Of a stretch of DNA of 64,000 nucleotides, positions 17,504 to 25,807 are shown in pieces. Source of the stretch: an uncultured Collinsella sp. Its GTDB lineage: Bacteria; Actinomycetota; Coriobacteriia; Coriobacteriales; Coriobacteriaceae. A program made the translations under genes and the position numbers. Position 1 is the first letter of the stretch; each line of letters opens with the position of its first letter. The DNA lies in contig UQTW01000003.1 in the NCBI GenBank assembly GCA_900544115.1, positions 57,684 through 121,683 on the forward strand, read 5' to 3'. The notes under the pieces were generated by a model, which had not been told where the DNA came from, did no database searches, and saw nothing but the letters and a program-made list of their open reading frames with translations.

Positions 17504-18574
17504 ATGTCGCTCGTTTTGGATATCAAAAAACGCTATCCCGGTTTTATGCTCGACATGCAGCTTGAGGCCGGCGAGGAGCGTGTGGCGCTCCTGGGTGCCT
17601 CGGGTTGCGGCAAGAGCTGCACGTTGCGCTGCATTGCCGGCGTGGAGACACCCGACGAGGGGAAGATCGTCGTCAACGGCGTGACCTTTTTTGACTCGGT
17701 GGCGGGCATCAATCTGTCGCCCCAGGAGCGAAAATGCGCCCTGATGTTTCAAAACTATCAGCTGTTCCCCAATATGACGGTGGCCGATAACGTGTGCGCC
17801 GGCGTTGAGGGTGCAGGCGACGCCGCGGCGCGCAGGCAACTTGCCGAGCGCTACCTGGGTATCTTTGGACTGGCCGACTTTGCCGACCGCTATCCCGCGC
17901 GCCTCTCGGGCGGCCAGCAGCAGCGCGTGGCGCTCGCTCGTATGGTGGCGGCACACCCGGGCATTTTTATGTTCGATGAGCCCATGAGCGCGCTCGACGC
18001 GTATCTCAAGAGCGCCCTCGAACAGAACATGCTCGACCTGTTCGACGTATGCAACCGCACCGTGCTCTATGTGAGCCACGACATCGACGAAGCGTGCCGC
18101 CTGTGCCAGCGCATCTGCGTGATGCACGACGGGCATGTTGAGGAGATTGGCTCCGTCGAGGACGTGGTCCGCCGTCCGCAGACGCTGGCGGCGCTGCGCC
18201 TGACGGGCTGCAAGAACACAAGCCGGGTGCGCAAGATCGGCGACGAAGAAGTTGAGGCCCTCGACTGGGGCATGAGCTTTAACGTGGGTCGCGAGGTTCC
18301 CGATAATGTAGCGTACCTGGGTATTCGTGCGAGCTACTTCCATGTGGACAACCGTGCCGAGCGGGGTCGCAACAGCTATGACCTGCGCGTGGCCCGCGTG
18401 AGCGATTCGCGTTTTGAGCGCCTGGTTCTGCTGGATGTGCCGCGTGCCGATGCGCCCACGCGCCTGCAGTGGAAGGTCAACAAGGTGGGCATACCTGTCG
18501 ACGAGTTGCCGCAAGCAGGCGAGACGCTGCGCATGCATTTTGATGCCAGCAGGATCCATTTGGTTTGTCGATAG
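17504..18574 (+). CDS. modC: Molybdate ABC transporter ATP-binding protein
   Basis: A 356-residue cytoplasmic ATPase that powers ModB. Walker A GASGCGKS is at about residues 31-38, the signature LSGGQQQR at about 129-136, and Walker B IFMFDEP follows. The C-terminal region (about 230-356) resembles the regulatory TOBE/MOP area in position, but its sequence is poorly conserved. The ATG follows the modB stop by three bases, so translation is probably coupled. A weak hairpin with a T run (18601-18621) may end the operon. Confidence 0.92.
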   Translation: MSLVLDIKKRYPGFMLDMQLEAGEERVALLGASGCGKSCTLRCIAGVETPDEGKIVVNGVTFFDSVAGINLSPQERKCALMFQNYQLFPNMTVADNVCAGVEGAGDAAARRQLAERYLGIFGLADFADRYPARLSGGQQQRVALARMVAAHPGIFMFDEPMSALDAYLKSALEQNMLDLFDVCNRTVLYVSHDIDEACRLCQRICVMHDGHVEEIGSVEDVVRRPQTLAALRLTGCKNTSRVRKIGDEEVEALDWGMSFNVGREVPDNVAYLGIRASYFHVDNRAERGRNSYDLRVARVSDSRFERLVLLDVPRADAPTRLQWKVNKVGIPVDELPQAGETLRMHFDASRIHLVCR

Positions 18575-18777
18575 CGCCGGGTAATGCCGTCGGGGAATAT
18601 AAGCCTCCGCGGCTTTGTTTTTGCCGTTCGCCGAATGAGGAATGACAAACTCTTATCAATCAAGATAATTATTTATTAGACGACGGCACACGACGCTGTC
18701 GTACGAATGTCAACGGTGTTCGCATGGTCGATGACCGTTGATATAGTTGACCTCGACTTGTAAAGGAGGGTGCGCAC
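18575..18777. promoter_or_regulatory. Leader region with an inverted repeat upstream of a small frame
   Basis: TGTCAACGGT (18708-18717) and ACCGTTGATA (18734-18743) form a near-perfect 10-bp inverted repeat (one mismatch, spacer 16). A shorter TTATC/GATAA pair lies at 18653-18668 in an AT-rich stretch. These are candidate operator sites for the double-cubane operon that follows. Confidence 0.4.
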
Positions 18778-18846
18778 ATGCCGCAGACGACATACATTCG
18801 CCGCGTTGCCGCGCGTGCCCTGTATATGGCTCGGAGCCGCATATGA
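18778..18846 (+). CDS. Putative 22-residue leader peptide
   Basis: A very strong ribosome site, AAAGGAGGG, sits seven bases before an ATG that opens a 22-codon frame, MPQTTYIRRVAARALYMARS followed by two residues and TGA. The peptide is basic with no membrane segment. It ends 159 bases before the first double-cubane gene. It could be a regulatory leader peptide or a small protein; I do not recognise it. Confidence 0.4.
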   Translation: MPQTTYIRRVAARALYMARSRI

Positions 18847-19005
18847 GCAGGTATGTTCACGGCTCCGGGAGAGACGACGCACAACTAAATAATCGACCGC
18901 AAAGCAGGTTCCCTAAAATTCCGGGTTTGAGCACGGTCGGGCAATCGCCGTCCGTCGTGCATCGATACCGCTGTTATCCGTTTTTGGTTCGAGAGGGGAA
19001 CCGTT

Positions 19006-20289
19006 ATGGCTGAAGAATTTGATTTCCACCCGATGTGGGAGAGCCTCGGCATGAATCTTGCCGACCACGACATGCTGCTGGGCGCCGTGGGCCAGATGTA
19101 CGGCGATATGTTCCTGACGCAGAACAATCGCCCCAAGTCCACGTCCTACCTGAATTTTGTCGCCACCAACATCCACAGCGGCCGTATTAAGGAGATGCTC
19201 GACAAGAAGGAGGCCGGCGAGGCCACCAAGATCGTGGGCAGCTTCTGCGTCTACGTGCCCGAGGAGATTGTGCTCGCCTGCGACGGTATCCCCGTGGGTC
19301 TGTGCTCGGGTGCCGATTGGGCGACCGACAAGGTCGAGGAGCACTTGCCGCGCAACACTTGTCCGCTCATCAAGAGCTTTGCCGGCTTTAAGCTGGGCGA
19401 GGTCTGCCCCTACATTGAGTCGAGTGACTTGGTGGTAGGCGAGAACACCTGCGACGGCAAGAAGAAAGCCTACGAGTTCTTTGCCACGCAAAAGAACATG
19501 TACGTCATGGATATTCCCAACGTACACGACGAGTCGACGCTTGTGACCTGGAAGGCCGAGGTCAAGAAGCTCGCCGCCAAGATCGAGGAAGAGTGCGGCG
19601 TCACGATTACGCCTGAGCGTCTGAAAGCCGCCATCCACGCCGTCAATGAGAAGCGCCGTGCCCTGCAGCGCCTCGCTGCCACGCGCGCTGCCGACCCAGC
19701 GCCCATTAGCGGTCTCGACAGCCTGCTGACCGTTCAGGCCGCCTTTATGGACGACACGCCGCGTCTGACCGGAGCCATCAACGATATGGCGGCTGAGTGC
19801 GAGCAGCGTGTCGAGGCCGGCGAGGGCGTGGCGCCCAAGGGGACCAAGCGCATCCTGTACACCGGCACGCCCATGGCCGTGCCCAACTGGAAGCTGTTCA
19901 ACCTCATCGAGAAGGCCGGCGGCGTTGTGGTAGGCGAGGAGTCCTGCACGGGTTCGCGCTATTACAAGGACCTGGTCGACGAGTCCGGTGAGACGGTTGA
20001 CGAGATGCTCGATGCCATCGCCGAGCGCTACTTTAAGATCAACTGCGCCGTCTTTACGCCCAACGACCAGCGTATGAAGGACATTGTCCAGATGGCCAAG
20101 GACCTGCACGCCGACGGCATCGTCGACGTGGCCCTGCAGTTCTGCACGCTCTACGAGATGGAGTCGTTTGCCGTGGAGAAGGCCGCCGAGGAGGCAGGCA
20201 TTCCATTTATGCACATCACGACCGACTACGCCGGCGAGGATGCAGGCCAACTGCAAACCAGGATTGAGGCTTTCTTGGAAACCATTTAG
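19006..20289 (+). CDS. Double-cubane-cluster protein / 2-hydroxyacyl-CoA dehydratase subunit D family, paralogue 1
   Basis: A 427-residue member of the HgdB/FldC superfamily, closest by eye to the YjiM branch (double-cubane [8Fe-9S] proteins). Conserved blocks are SFCVYVPEEI, NTCPLIKS, VCPYIESSDLVVGENTCDGKKKAYEF and, in the second half, GTPMAVPNWKL and GEESCTGS; the cysteines would hold the cluster. Such proteins are driven by an ATP-dependent activase to reach very low potentials, and the natural substrate is unknown. Compared with paralogue 2 it has a longer N terminus (about 50 residues) and TGTPMA in place of TGCPVG. It begins the operon-like series 19006-22526. Confidence 0.82.
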   Translation: MAEEFDFHPMWESLGMNLADHDMLLGAVGQMYGDMFLTQNNRPKSTSYLNFVATNIHSGRIKEMLDKKEAGEATKIVGSFCVYVPEEIVLACDGIPVGLCSGADWATDKVEEHLPRNTCPLIKSFAGFKLGEVCPYIESSDLVVGENTCDGKKKAYEFFATQKNMYVMDIPNVHDESTLVTWKAEVKKLAAKIEEECGVTITPERLKAAIHAVNEKRRALQRLAATRAADPAPISGLDSLLTVQAAFMDDTPRLTGAINDMAAECEQRVEAGEGVAPKGTKRILYTGTPMAVPNWKLFNLIEKAGGVVVGEESCTGSRYYKDLVDESGETVDEMLDAIAERYFKINCAVFTPNDQRMKDIVQMAKDLHADGIVDVALQFCTLYEMESFAVEKAAEEAGIPFMHITTDYAGEDAGQLQTRIEAFLETI

Positions 20290-20304
20290 GACTATTCGTC
20301 CCGG

Positions 20305-20406
20305 CGGCTTCCCCAGGCACCCGATCTTGCTGTTCAAACCGTCGCTTGCGTACCAAAGTACGCGGCGCTTCTCTTTTACGGCAACCTCGGGCTCCTGGGA
20401 AAGCCG
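20305..20406. repeat. Structured hairpin element, copy 3
   Basis: The outer stem pairs 20305-20317 with 20394-20406 (one mismatch). Inside are GATCTTGCTGTTCAAA, an inner hairpin GCGTAC-CAAA-GTACGC (20348-20363), and CTCTTTTACGGCAACCTC, the same block order as the other copies. It sits between the two double-cubane genes, and is nearly the twin of copy 4. Confidence 0.75.
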
Positions 20407-20443
20407 TTTCCTTGGTTGGTTAAAAGGTTTGTTAAGGAGTTAT

Positions 20444-21607
20444 ATGTCGGAAAATACTGAGCAGCCGTTGCCGCGCACGTTTGAGGAGTTCAACGAGCAG
20501 CGCAAGGCGGCGTTTATTCGCGTCAAGGATTATAAGCAGGCGGGTAATCGCCTGGTCGGCTTTTTGTGCAGCTATACGCCGCTCGAGATTATCGATGCCG
20601 CGGGCGCCTCGAGCGTGGCGCTGTGCGGCACGTCCGACGAGGTGATTCCCGAGGCCGAGAAGGTGCTGCCGGCAAACCTCTGCCCGCTCATCAAGTCGAC
20701 CTACGGCTTTGCCTACTCGCAAAAGTGCCCGTTTACGTACTTCAGCGACATGATCATCGGTGAGACCACCTGCGACGGCAAGAAGAAGATGTACGAGCTG
20801 CTGGGGGAGCTCAAGCGCACGCACATTCTGCATCTTCCGCAGGGTCGCGATCGCGCTTACGAGCGTGAAGGCTGGTACGAGGAGTGTCGCCTGCTCAAGG
20901 AGGAGCTCGAGGGCTTCTACGGCATTACGATTACCGACGATGACCTGCGCGCTGCCGTCCGTCGTCGCAACCGCTTGCGTGCGGCCCAGCTCGAGATGTT
21001 TGCGCTGCAGGCCAACCAACCGGCGGCCATGAGCGGCGTCGACCTGATGAGCACCATGTTTGCCGGTACGTTCAGCTTTGATATCGTGGCCTATACGGAG
21101 CAGCTGGAGCAAAAGGTCGCCAAGCTGCGCGAGGCCTACGAGGCCGGCGAGCGCCCGGTTGCGGCGGATGCCAAGCGCATTCTGATCACCGGCTGCCCGG
21201 TGGGAGGCGTGATCAACAAGATAGGCCGTACTATCGAGTCCAACGGCGGTGTGGTCGTGTGCATGGACGACTGCTCGGGCGAGCGCACGGCCGCCATGAT
21301 GATCGACCCGGAGGCTCCCGATATCCTGCGCGCCATCGCCGACCGCTACCTTGACATCAACTGCTCGGTCATGACGCCCAATGACGGTCGTATGGAAAAC
21401 ACGCTGGCCATGTGCGAGAAGTATCATGTCGATGGCGTGGTAGAGAGCGTGCTGCAGGCATGCCACACCTTTAACGTGGAGAGTGCGCGCATGCAGGAGG
21501 CCGTCGAGGGTGCGGGTATTCCGTATATGAAGATCGAGACCGACTACAGCAACGGCGACATGGGCCAGATCGAGACCCGCATCGCCGCCTTCATCGAAAC
21601 CCTCTAG
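20444..21607 (+). CDS. Double-cubane-cluster protein, YjiM-like, paralogue 2
   Basis: A 387-residue protein matching E. coli YjiM closely from memory: GFLCSYTPLEI, NLCPLIKSTYGF, KCPF, YFSDMIIGETTCDGKKKMYE, ITGCPVGG and the C-terminal QACHTFNVES...IETDYSNGDMGQ. It belongs to the double-cubane-cluster proteins (2-hydroxyacyl-CoA dehydratase family). The conserved cysteines are in place for an [8Fe-9S] cluster. AAGGAGT lies before the ATG at 20444. It lies between two nearly identical hairpin elements and just before the activase gene; the second element overlaps its last codons. Confidence 0.88.
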   Translation: MSENTEQPLPRTFEEFNEQRKAAFIRVKDYKQAGNRLVGFLCSYTPLEIIDAAGASSVALCGTSDEVIPEAEKVLPANLCPLIKSTYGFAYSQKCPFTYFSDMIIGETTCDGKKKMYELLGELKRTHILHLPQGRDRAYEREGWYEECRLLKEELEGFYGITITDDDLRAAVRRRNRLRAAQLEMFALQANQPAAMSGVDLMSTMFAGTFSFDIVAYTEQLEQKVAKLREAYEAGERPVAADAKRILITGCPVGGVINKIGRTIESNGGVVVCMDDCSGERTAAMMIDPEAPDILRAIADRYLDINCSVMTPNDGRMENTLAMCEKYHVDGVVESVLQACHTFNVESARMQEAVEGAGIPYMKIETDYSNGDMGQIETRIAAFIETL

Positions 21608-21709
21608 CTTCCTCAGGCACCGGATCTTGCCCCTCAAACCGTCGCTTGCGTACCAAAGTACGCCGCGCTCCTCTTTCGGGGCAACCTCCGGCACCTGAGA
21701 AACCTAGAG
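21602..21709. repeat. Structured hairpin element, copy 4
   Basis: CTCTAG (21602-21607, including the stop codon of the upstream gene) pairs with CTAGAG (21704-21709), and CTCAGG (21612-21617) with CCTGAG (21694-21699). Inside are GGATCTTGCCCCTCAAA, the GCGTAC-CAAA-GTACGC hairpin, and CTCTTTCGGGGCAACCTCC. Copies 3 and 4 share long identical tracts; copies 1 and 2 share only the core. Confidence 0.75.
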
Positions 21710-21761
21710 CTAAGGCGCCTGAACGCGCCGCTGTCTTTGATGTTTGGATTAGGAGAGAGCC

Positions 21762-22526
21762 ATGATAGGGATCGGGGTCGATATCGGGTCTACGGCGGCT
21801 AAGGCTGCTGTGGTCGATGGTGAGGGTTCGGTGGCGTGGACGTGCGTGCAGCCAACCGGGTTCTCCTCGGTCGATGCCGCCGATAGGTTGCGCGAGGCGC
21901 TCGCGGCGGCGGGCTTTGACGTTGCATCCGATTCTGCGCGTGTGGTGGCCACGGGTTACGGGCGCGTGGCTGTGCCATACGCCCACAAGGTTGTGACCGA
22001 GATTACCTGCCACGGCGCCGGTGCCGTGCGTCTGTTTGGCGATCGCGGCACGGTGATTGACGTGGGCGGCCAGGACACCAAGGTCATTCAGCTTAAAAAT
22101 GGCCGCGTGGCCAAGTTTGCCATGAACGACAAGTGCGCTGCCGGCACGGGGCGCTTTTTGGAGATCATGGCCGACCGCCTAGGTATTTCTCAACAGCAGA
22201 TGGCCGACCTGGCGCGTTCCGGCGAGCCTACCAAGATTTCCAGCATGTGCACGGTGTTTGCCGAAAGTGAGGTCATTAGCCTGATCGGTCGCGGTGAGCC
22301 GCGCGAGAACATCGCACGTGGCGTGATCGACAGCGTGGTCTCGCGCGTGGCGACCATGGCCGGGCAGGCCGCGGGCGCCCCGTACTACCTGACCGGTGGC
22401 CTGTGCGAGAACGCCTTCGTGGTGGAGCGGTTGGGCGAGCTGCTGGGGTCGCCGGTGACCACCTCGCCCCAGGCTCGCTTTGCCGGTGCCATCGGCGCGG
22501 CGATTCGCGCACAGGCGCTCGATTAA
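21762..22526 (+). CDS. Acyl-CoA dehydratase activase / double-cubane reductase (YjiL/HgdC family)
   Basis: A 254-residue ASKHA-fold ATPase that holds one [4Fe-4S] cluster between two subunits and transfers electrons, at the cost of ATP, to its partner dehydratase or double-cubane protein. The nucleotide-binding start GVDIGSTAAKAAV, the DVGGQDTK block, and the two cluster cysteines in MNDKCAAGTGRF and SSMCTVFAESE are all present. It follows the YjiM-like gene, which is its obvious partner. The ATG at 21762 has GGAGAGAG upstream. Confidence 0.92.
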   Translation: MIGIGVDIGSTAAKAAVVDGEGSVAWTCVQPTGFSSVDAADRLREALAAAGFDVASDSARVVATGYGRVAVPYAHKVVTEITCHGAGAVRLFGDRGTVIDVGGQDTKVIQLKNGRVAKFAMNDKCAAGTGRFLEIMADRLGISQQQMADLARSGEPTKISSMCTVFAESEVISLIGRGEPRENIARGVIDSVVSRVATMAGQAAGAPYYLTGGLCENAFVVERLGELLGSPVTTSPQARFAGAIGAAIRAQALD

Positions 22527-22596
22527 TGCATCGGCCGTGGGCCTGCATTCATGCGTATACTGGGAGGAAATGATTGACCGATGAGAGGAGGTATCG

Positions 22597-23646
22597 ATGG
22601 CTGACGATCAGATTAAGCTCACGTCTATGACTGCCGCGAGCGGTTGAGCCGCTAAGTTGGCTCCTGGAGCCCTCGCCCAGGTCCTGGGCGACTTACCCAA
22701 TGTGCATAACGACAACCTGCTCGTGGGGTTCGATACCTCCGACGATGCGAGCGTCTTCCGCGTAGGGGAGAACCTGGGGCTCGTGCAGTCCATCGACTTC
22801 TTCCCGCCGATGGTCGACGACCCGTTCCTGTTTGGCCAGATCGCCGCGGCCAACTCGCTGTCGGACATCTACGCCATGGGCGGGCGGCCGAGCCATGCCA
22901 TGAACTTGCTGTGCATCCCGAGCTGCCTGGGCGTTGAGGTTGCCGGCAAGATTTTGGCAGGCGGTGCCGATAAGTGCGTCGAGGCCGGTTGCTCTATCGC
23001 GGGCGGCCATACCATCAACGACGACGAGCCCAAGTACGGCCTGTCCGTGAGCGGCTTTGTCTCGCTCGACCGCATGCTCGCCAACAGCGGCGCGCGCGCT
23101 GGCGATGTCCTGTTGCTGACCAAGGCGATCGGCTCTGGCATCATCACCACGGCCATTAAGGGCGAGCTCATCGAGCAGGACGAGGCCGCAGCCATGTTTG
23201 ACTCGATGCGCACCCTCAACGAGGCGCCGATTCGTCTGGCCGAGGGACTTGAGCTTCACGGCTGCACCGATGTCACGGGCTTTGGCCTGATCGGGCACGC
23301 GTGCGAGATGGCCGAGGGCTCGGGCGTGCAGGTTGAGCTTGCGTCGGGGGCGGTGCCGCTCTTTGATCAGGTGCTCGACATGGCACGTCTGGGCATTATC
23401 CCAGCGGGCTCCTACCGCAACCAGGACTTTTTTGGCCCGCGTGTGGCTGCCGACGAGGACCTGGAGCCGGGCATGCTCGACGCGCTGTACGATCCGCAGA
23501 CGTCTGGTGGCCTGCTTATCGCGGCGCCCGCGGCGGATGTGGATGAGCTTGCGCGTCGCCTGGATGCCGAGGGGTGCATCGCCGCCGTTATCGGGCGCGT
23601 GTGCGAGGCGATGCCGAGCGGTCCTGCTGTTCGCGTTGTGCATTAA
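22597..23646 (+). CDS. selD: Selenide, water dikinase (selenophosphate synthetase), selenoprotein form
   Basis: A 349-residue enzyme that makes selenophosphate from selenide and ATP. The frame begins at ATG 22597 (AGGAGG upstream) and runs through a TGA at 22645-22647 read as selenocysteine, residue 17. The context Ser-Gly-Sec-Ala-Ala-Lys is the known catalytic Cys/Sec motif with Lys20. After it come the PurM-like ATP-binding blocks (GFDTSDDASVF, QSIDFFPPMVDDP, IAGGHTINDDEPKYGLSV, TDVTGFGLIGHACEM). Reading only the frame after the TGA would lose the active site. It lies between the double-cubane activase and yedF. A SECIS-like hairpin follows the TGA. Confidence 0.95.
22673..22691 (+). promoter_or_regulatory. 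Bacterial SECIS-like hairpin in selD
   Basis: TCGCCCAG (22673-22680) pairs perfectly with CTGGGCGA (22684-22691), with the loop GTC. Together with the last stem G this presents the GGUC apical loop typical of SelB-binding bacterial SECIS elements. The loop starts 33 bases after the UGA, within the usual range. Confidence 0.75.
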
Positions 23647-23662
23647 AGAAAACCGTTTATGC

Positions 23663-23691
23663 GACCGCCTACTGTTCTGGGCGGTCCCTTT
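23663..23691 (+). terminator. Weak terminator or attenuator hairpin between selD and yedF
   Basis: GACCGCC (23663-23669) pairs with GGCGGTC (23680-23686), followed by CCTTTTG. The T run is short, so it may only reduce read-through into yedF. Confidence 0.5.
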
Positions 23692-23706
23692 TGAAAGGAT
23701 GTAGCT

Positions 23707-24333
23707 ATGTCTATCAAGATTGAAGTCAATGCCATGGGCGATGCCTGCCCGCTGCCCGTCGTCAAGACGCTTAAGGCACTCAAACAGCTTGATGGCGAGG
23801 GTGCCGTGGTGACCTCGGTCGACAACGAGACCGCCGTCAAGAACATCTCCAAGATGGCGCAGGAGAAGGGCTGCACGGCTTCGGTCGAGAAGATCTCGAA
23901 CGCCGAGTGGCACGTGAGTGTCGCGACCGCCGGTGCCGTGGCCGTTGCGGACCCCGAGCAGGACGGTGCCGCTTTCTGCGACGCCAGCGCCGGCAAGGGC
24001 AAGCTCGTCATTTCCGTCTACACCGACTGCATGGGCCGTGGCGACGACGTGCTGGGCCACAAGCTCATGAAGGCCTTCATCTTTGCCGTGACGCAGCAGG
24101 AGGAGCTGCCCGCGACTATGCTGTTCTACAACGGCGGTGCCAAGCTGACCGTCGAGGGATCTCCAGTGCTCGACGACCTGAAGGGCCTGGCCGAGCAGGG
24201 TGTCGAGATTCTCACCTGCGGTACCTGTCTCGACCACTATGGCATTAAAGACCAGCTTGCGGTGGGCGAGGTCACCAACATGTATGTGATCGTGGAGAAG
24301 ATGGAGCAGGCCGTGCGCGTCGTGCGCCCGTAG
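23707..24333 (+). CDS. yedF: Selenium-metabolism sulfurtransferase-like protein YedF
   Basis: A 208-residue two-domain protein. The N-terminal TusA-like domain (about 1-75) has the CPLP motif with Cys14. A DsrE-like C-terminal domain follows (about 98-208) with cysteines in YTDCMGRG and TCGTCLDHYG. Proteins of this architecture occur with selD and are thought to carry selenium or sulfur as persulfide/perselenide; the reaction is not proven. GAAAGG lies before the ATG. It is followed by a DUF3343 protein and a desulfurase-like enzyme, the usual companions of selenium utilisation. Confidence 0.9.
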   Translation: MSIKIEVNAMGDACPLPVVKTLKALKQLDGEGAVVTSVDNETAVKNISKMAQEKGCTASVEKISNAEWHVSVATAGAVAVADPEQDGAAFCDASAGKGKLVISVYTDCMGRGDDVLGHKLMKAFIFAVTQQEELPATMLFYNGGAKLTVEGSPVLDDLKGLAEQGVEILTCGTCLDHYGIKDQLAVGEVTNMYVIVEKMEQAVRVVRP

Positions 24334-24352
24334 CGTATTGGTTGGAGTTGCC

Positions 24353-24604
24353 ATGAGGGAGAAGCGCCCGGCGCTTGTCATCACGTTTCCCACCACGGCG
24401 GCCGCCATGGGTTGCGAGTCCCTGTGCATCGAGCGCGGCCTTCCCGGGCGAACGATTCCCGTGCCCGGGGAGGTCGCTGCCGGCTGCGGTCTGGCGTGGA
24501 AGGCGTTGCCTGCCGATGAGGAGCTGCTGCGCAGCGAACTTGCCGCGGCGGGCGTTCCCACCGAGGGCTATACCGTGATTGATATGTGGGAGGTCGTGCG
24601 ATGA
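24353..24604 (+). CDS. DUF3343 family small protein (putative Se/S carrier)
   Basis: An 83-residue protein with the pattern ALVITFPTTAAAMGCESLC and PGEVAAGCGLAWK, typical of DUF3343 proteins found in selenium clusters. Two conserved cysteine regions suggest chalcogen carriage, but no function is established. It starts at ATG 24353 with TTGGAG upstream, and its TGA overlaps the ATG of the next gene (ATGA), implying coupled translation. Confidence 0.8.
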   Translation: MREKRPALVITFPTTAAAMGCESLCIERGLPGRTIPVPGEVAAGCGLAWKALPADEELLRSELAAAGVPTEGYTVIDMWEVVR

Positions 24605-25740
24605 TCTACCTGGATAACGCGGCGACGACCATGCACAAGCCGCAGGCGGTCATCGATGCCGTGACGCAGGCGATGTGCTCGCTCGGCAATGCCGGGCGCG
24701 GCGCCACGTCGGGTGCCCTCGACGCGGCGCGTGCCATCCACGGCTGTCGCGCCAAGCTTGCGCGCTTGCTGGGCTGCCCGCGTGCTGACCATGTTTGTTT
24801 TACGCCCAACTCCACCACGGCGCTCAACACCGTCATCAATGGCGTGGTGCGCCCCGGCGACCGCGTGGTCACAACGGTGCTCGAGCACAACTCCGTGCTG
24901 CGTCCGCTCAACCGCCTGGCGGCAGAGCAGGGCGTGACCGTTGAGCACGCGGGCTGCGACGCGAACGGCGTGCTCGACTACGATGAGCTCGAGCGGTTGG
25001 TCACGCCGGGCACGCGTGCTGTGGTGGTGACGCACGCCTCCAATGTGACCGGCAACGCGGTCGACATTGCACGCGTGGCCGCTATGGCCCATGCTGCCGG
25101 TGCGCTGGTGATCGTCGATGCCTCGCAGTCTGCCGGCACGGCGCATATCGATATGCGGGCCATGGGGCTCGACGTGGTGTGCTTTACCGGCCACAAGGGG
25201 CTCATGGGACCTCAAGGCACGGGTGGCCTGGCCGTGGCGGAGGGCATTGACGTGGCTCCTTGGGCCATGGGCGGCACGGGCGTGCACAGCTTCGATGCGC
25301 TGCAGCCGCGGGAGTGGCCCACGCGCCTTGAGGCGGGCACGCTCAACGGTCACGGTATCGCCGGCCTTTCTGCCGGCCTCGACTTTATCGAGGCCCAGGG
25401 TGGGGTCGAGGCGATTGCTTCCCACGAGCGTGCGCTCGTTGATCGCTTCCTTGCCGGTGTACGCGAGATTCCAGGGATTAAGCTCTACGGTGCGTTTGAC
25501 CTGCCCACACGCTCGGCGATCGTCTCGCTCAACGTGGGCGATATCGATTCTGCCGAGATTTCGGATGCGCTCATGCAAGGGTGGGGGATTGCGACGCGCC
25601 CCGGTGCTCACTGCGCTCCGCTCATGCACCGCGCGTTGGGGACCGAGCGCCAGGGTGTCGTTCGCTTCTCGTTTGGGTATTTCAACACGGACGAGGAAGT
25701 TGACGCCGCGATTGAAGCTTTGCGCGATTTAGCTTACTAA
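24601..25740 (+). CDS. Class V aminotransferase / cysteine desulfurase-like protein (EF2568 type)
   Basis: A 379-residue PLP enzyme. YLDNAATTMHKP opens the protein, the PLP lysine is in CFTGHKGLMGPQGTGG, and the active-site cysteine region is PGAHCAPLMH near the C terminus. By memory it fits the desulfurase-like family named after E. faecalis EF2568, which occurs beside selD and selenium-dependent molybdenum hydroxylase genes. It would mobilise S or Se from cysteine or selenocysteine. It overlaps the DUF3343 gene by four bases. Confidence 0.85.
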   Translation: MIYLDNAATTMHKPQAVIDAVTQAMCSLGNAGRGATSGALDAARAIHGCRAKLARLLGCPRADHVCFTPNSTTALNTVINGVVRPGDRVVTTVLEHNSVLRPLNRLAAEQGVTVEHAGCDANGVLDYDELERLVTPGTRAVVVTHASNVTGNAVDIARVAAMAHAAGALVIVDASQSAGTAHIDMRAMGLDVVCFTGHKGLMGPQGTGGLAVAEGIDVAPWAMGGTGVHSFDALQPREWPTRLEAGTLNGHGIAGLSAGLDFIEAQGGVEAIASHERALVDRFLAGVREIPGIKLYGAFDLPTRSAIVSLNVGDIDSAEISDALMQGWGIATRPGAHCAPLMHRALGTERQGVVRFSFGYFNTDEEVDAAIEALRDLAY

Positions 25741-25754
25741 AGCGTATATACTTG

Positions 25755-25785
25755 CGGGATGGGCCTTTTGCCCGTCCCGTTTTTG
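25755..25785 (+). terminator. Terminator of the selD-yedF operon
   Basis: GGGATGGGC pairs with GCCCGTCCC around CTTTT, followed by GTTTTTG, 15 bases after the desulfurase stop. Confidence 0.8.
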
Positions 25786-25807
25786 TTTCGACCCGAAAGG
25801 TGGTCCC

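Noticed and set aside
16676..18559. A 627-residue minus-strand frame opposite modB and modC
   Set aside because: Low-complexity His/Arg-rich shadow of high-GC coding sequence; both plus-strand genes carry clear motifs.
22597..22656. selD as a pseudogene with a premature stop
   Set aside because: The TGA is at the catalytic Sec/Cys position, a SECIS-like hairpin follows, and all selenocysteine machinery is present.
22693..24561. A 622-residue minus-strand frame opposite selD, yedF and the DUF3343 gene
   Set aside because: Shadow frame; the plus-strand products have catalytic motifs and good ribosome sites.
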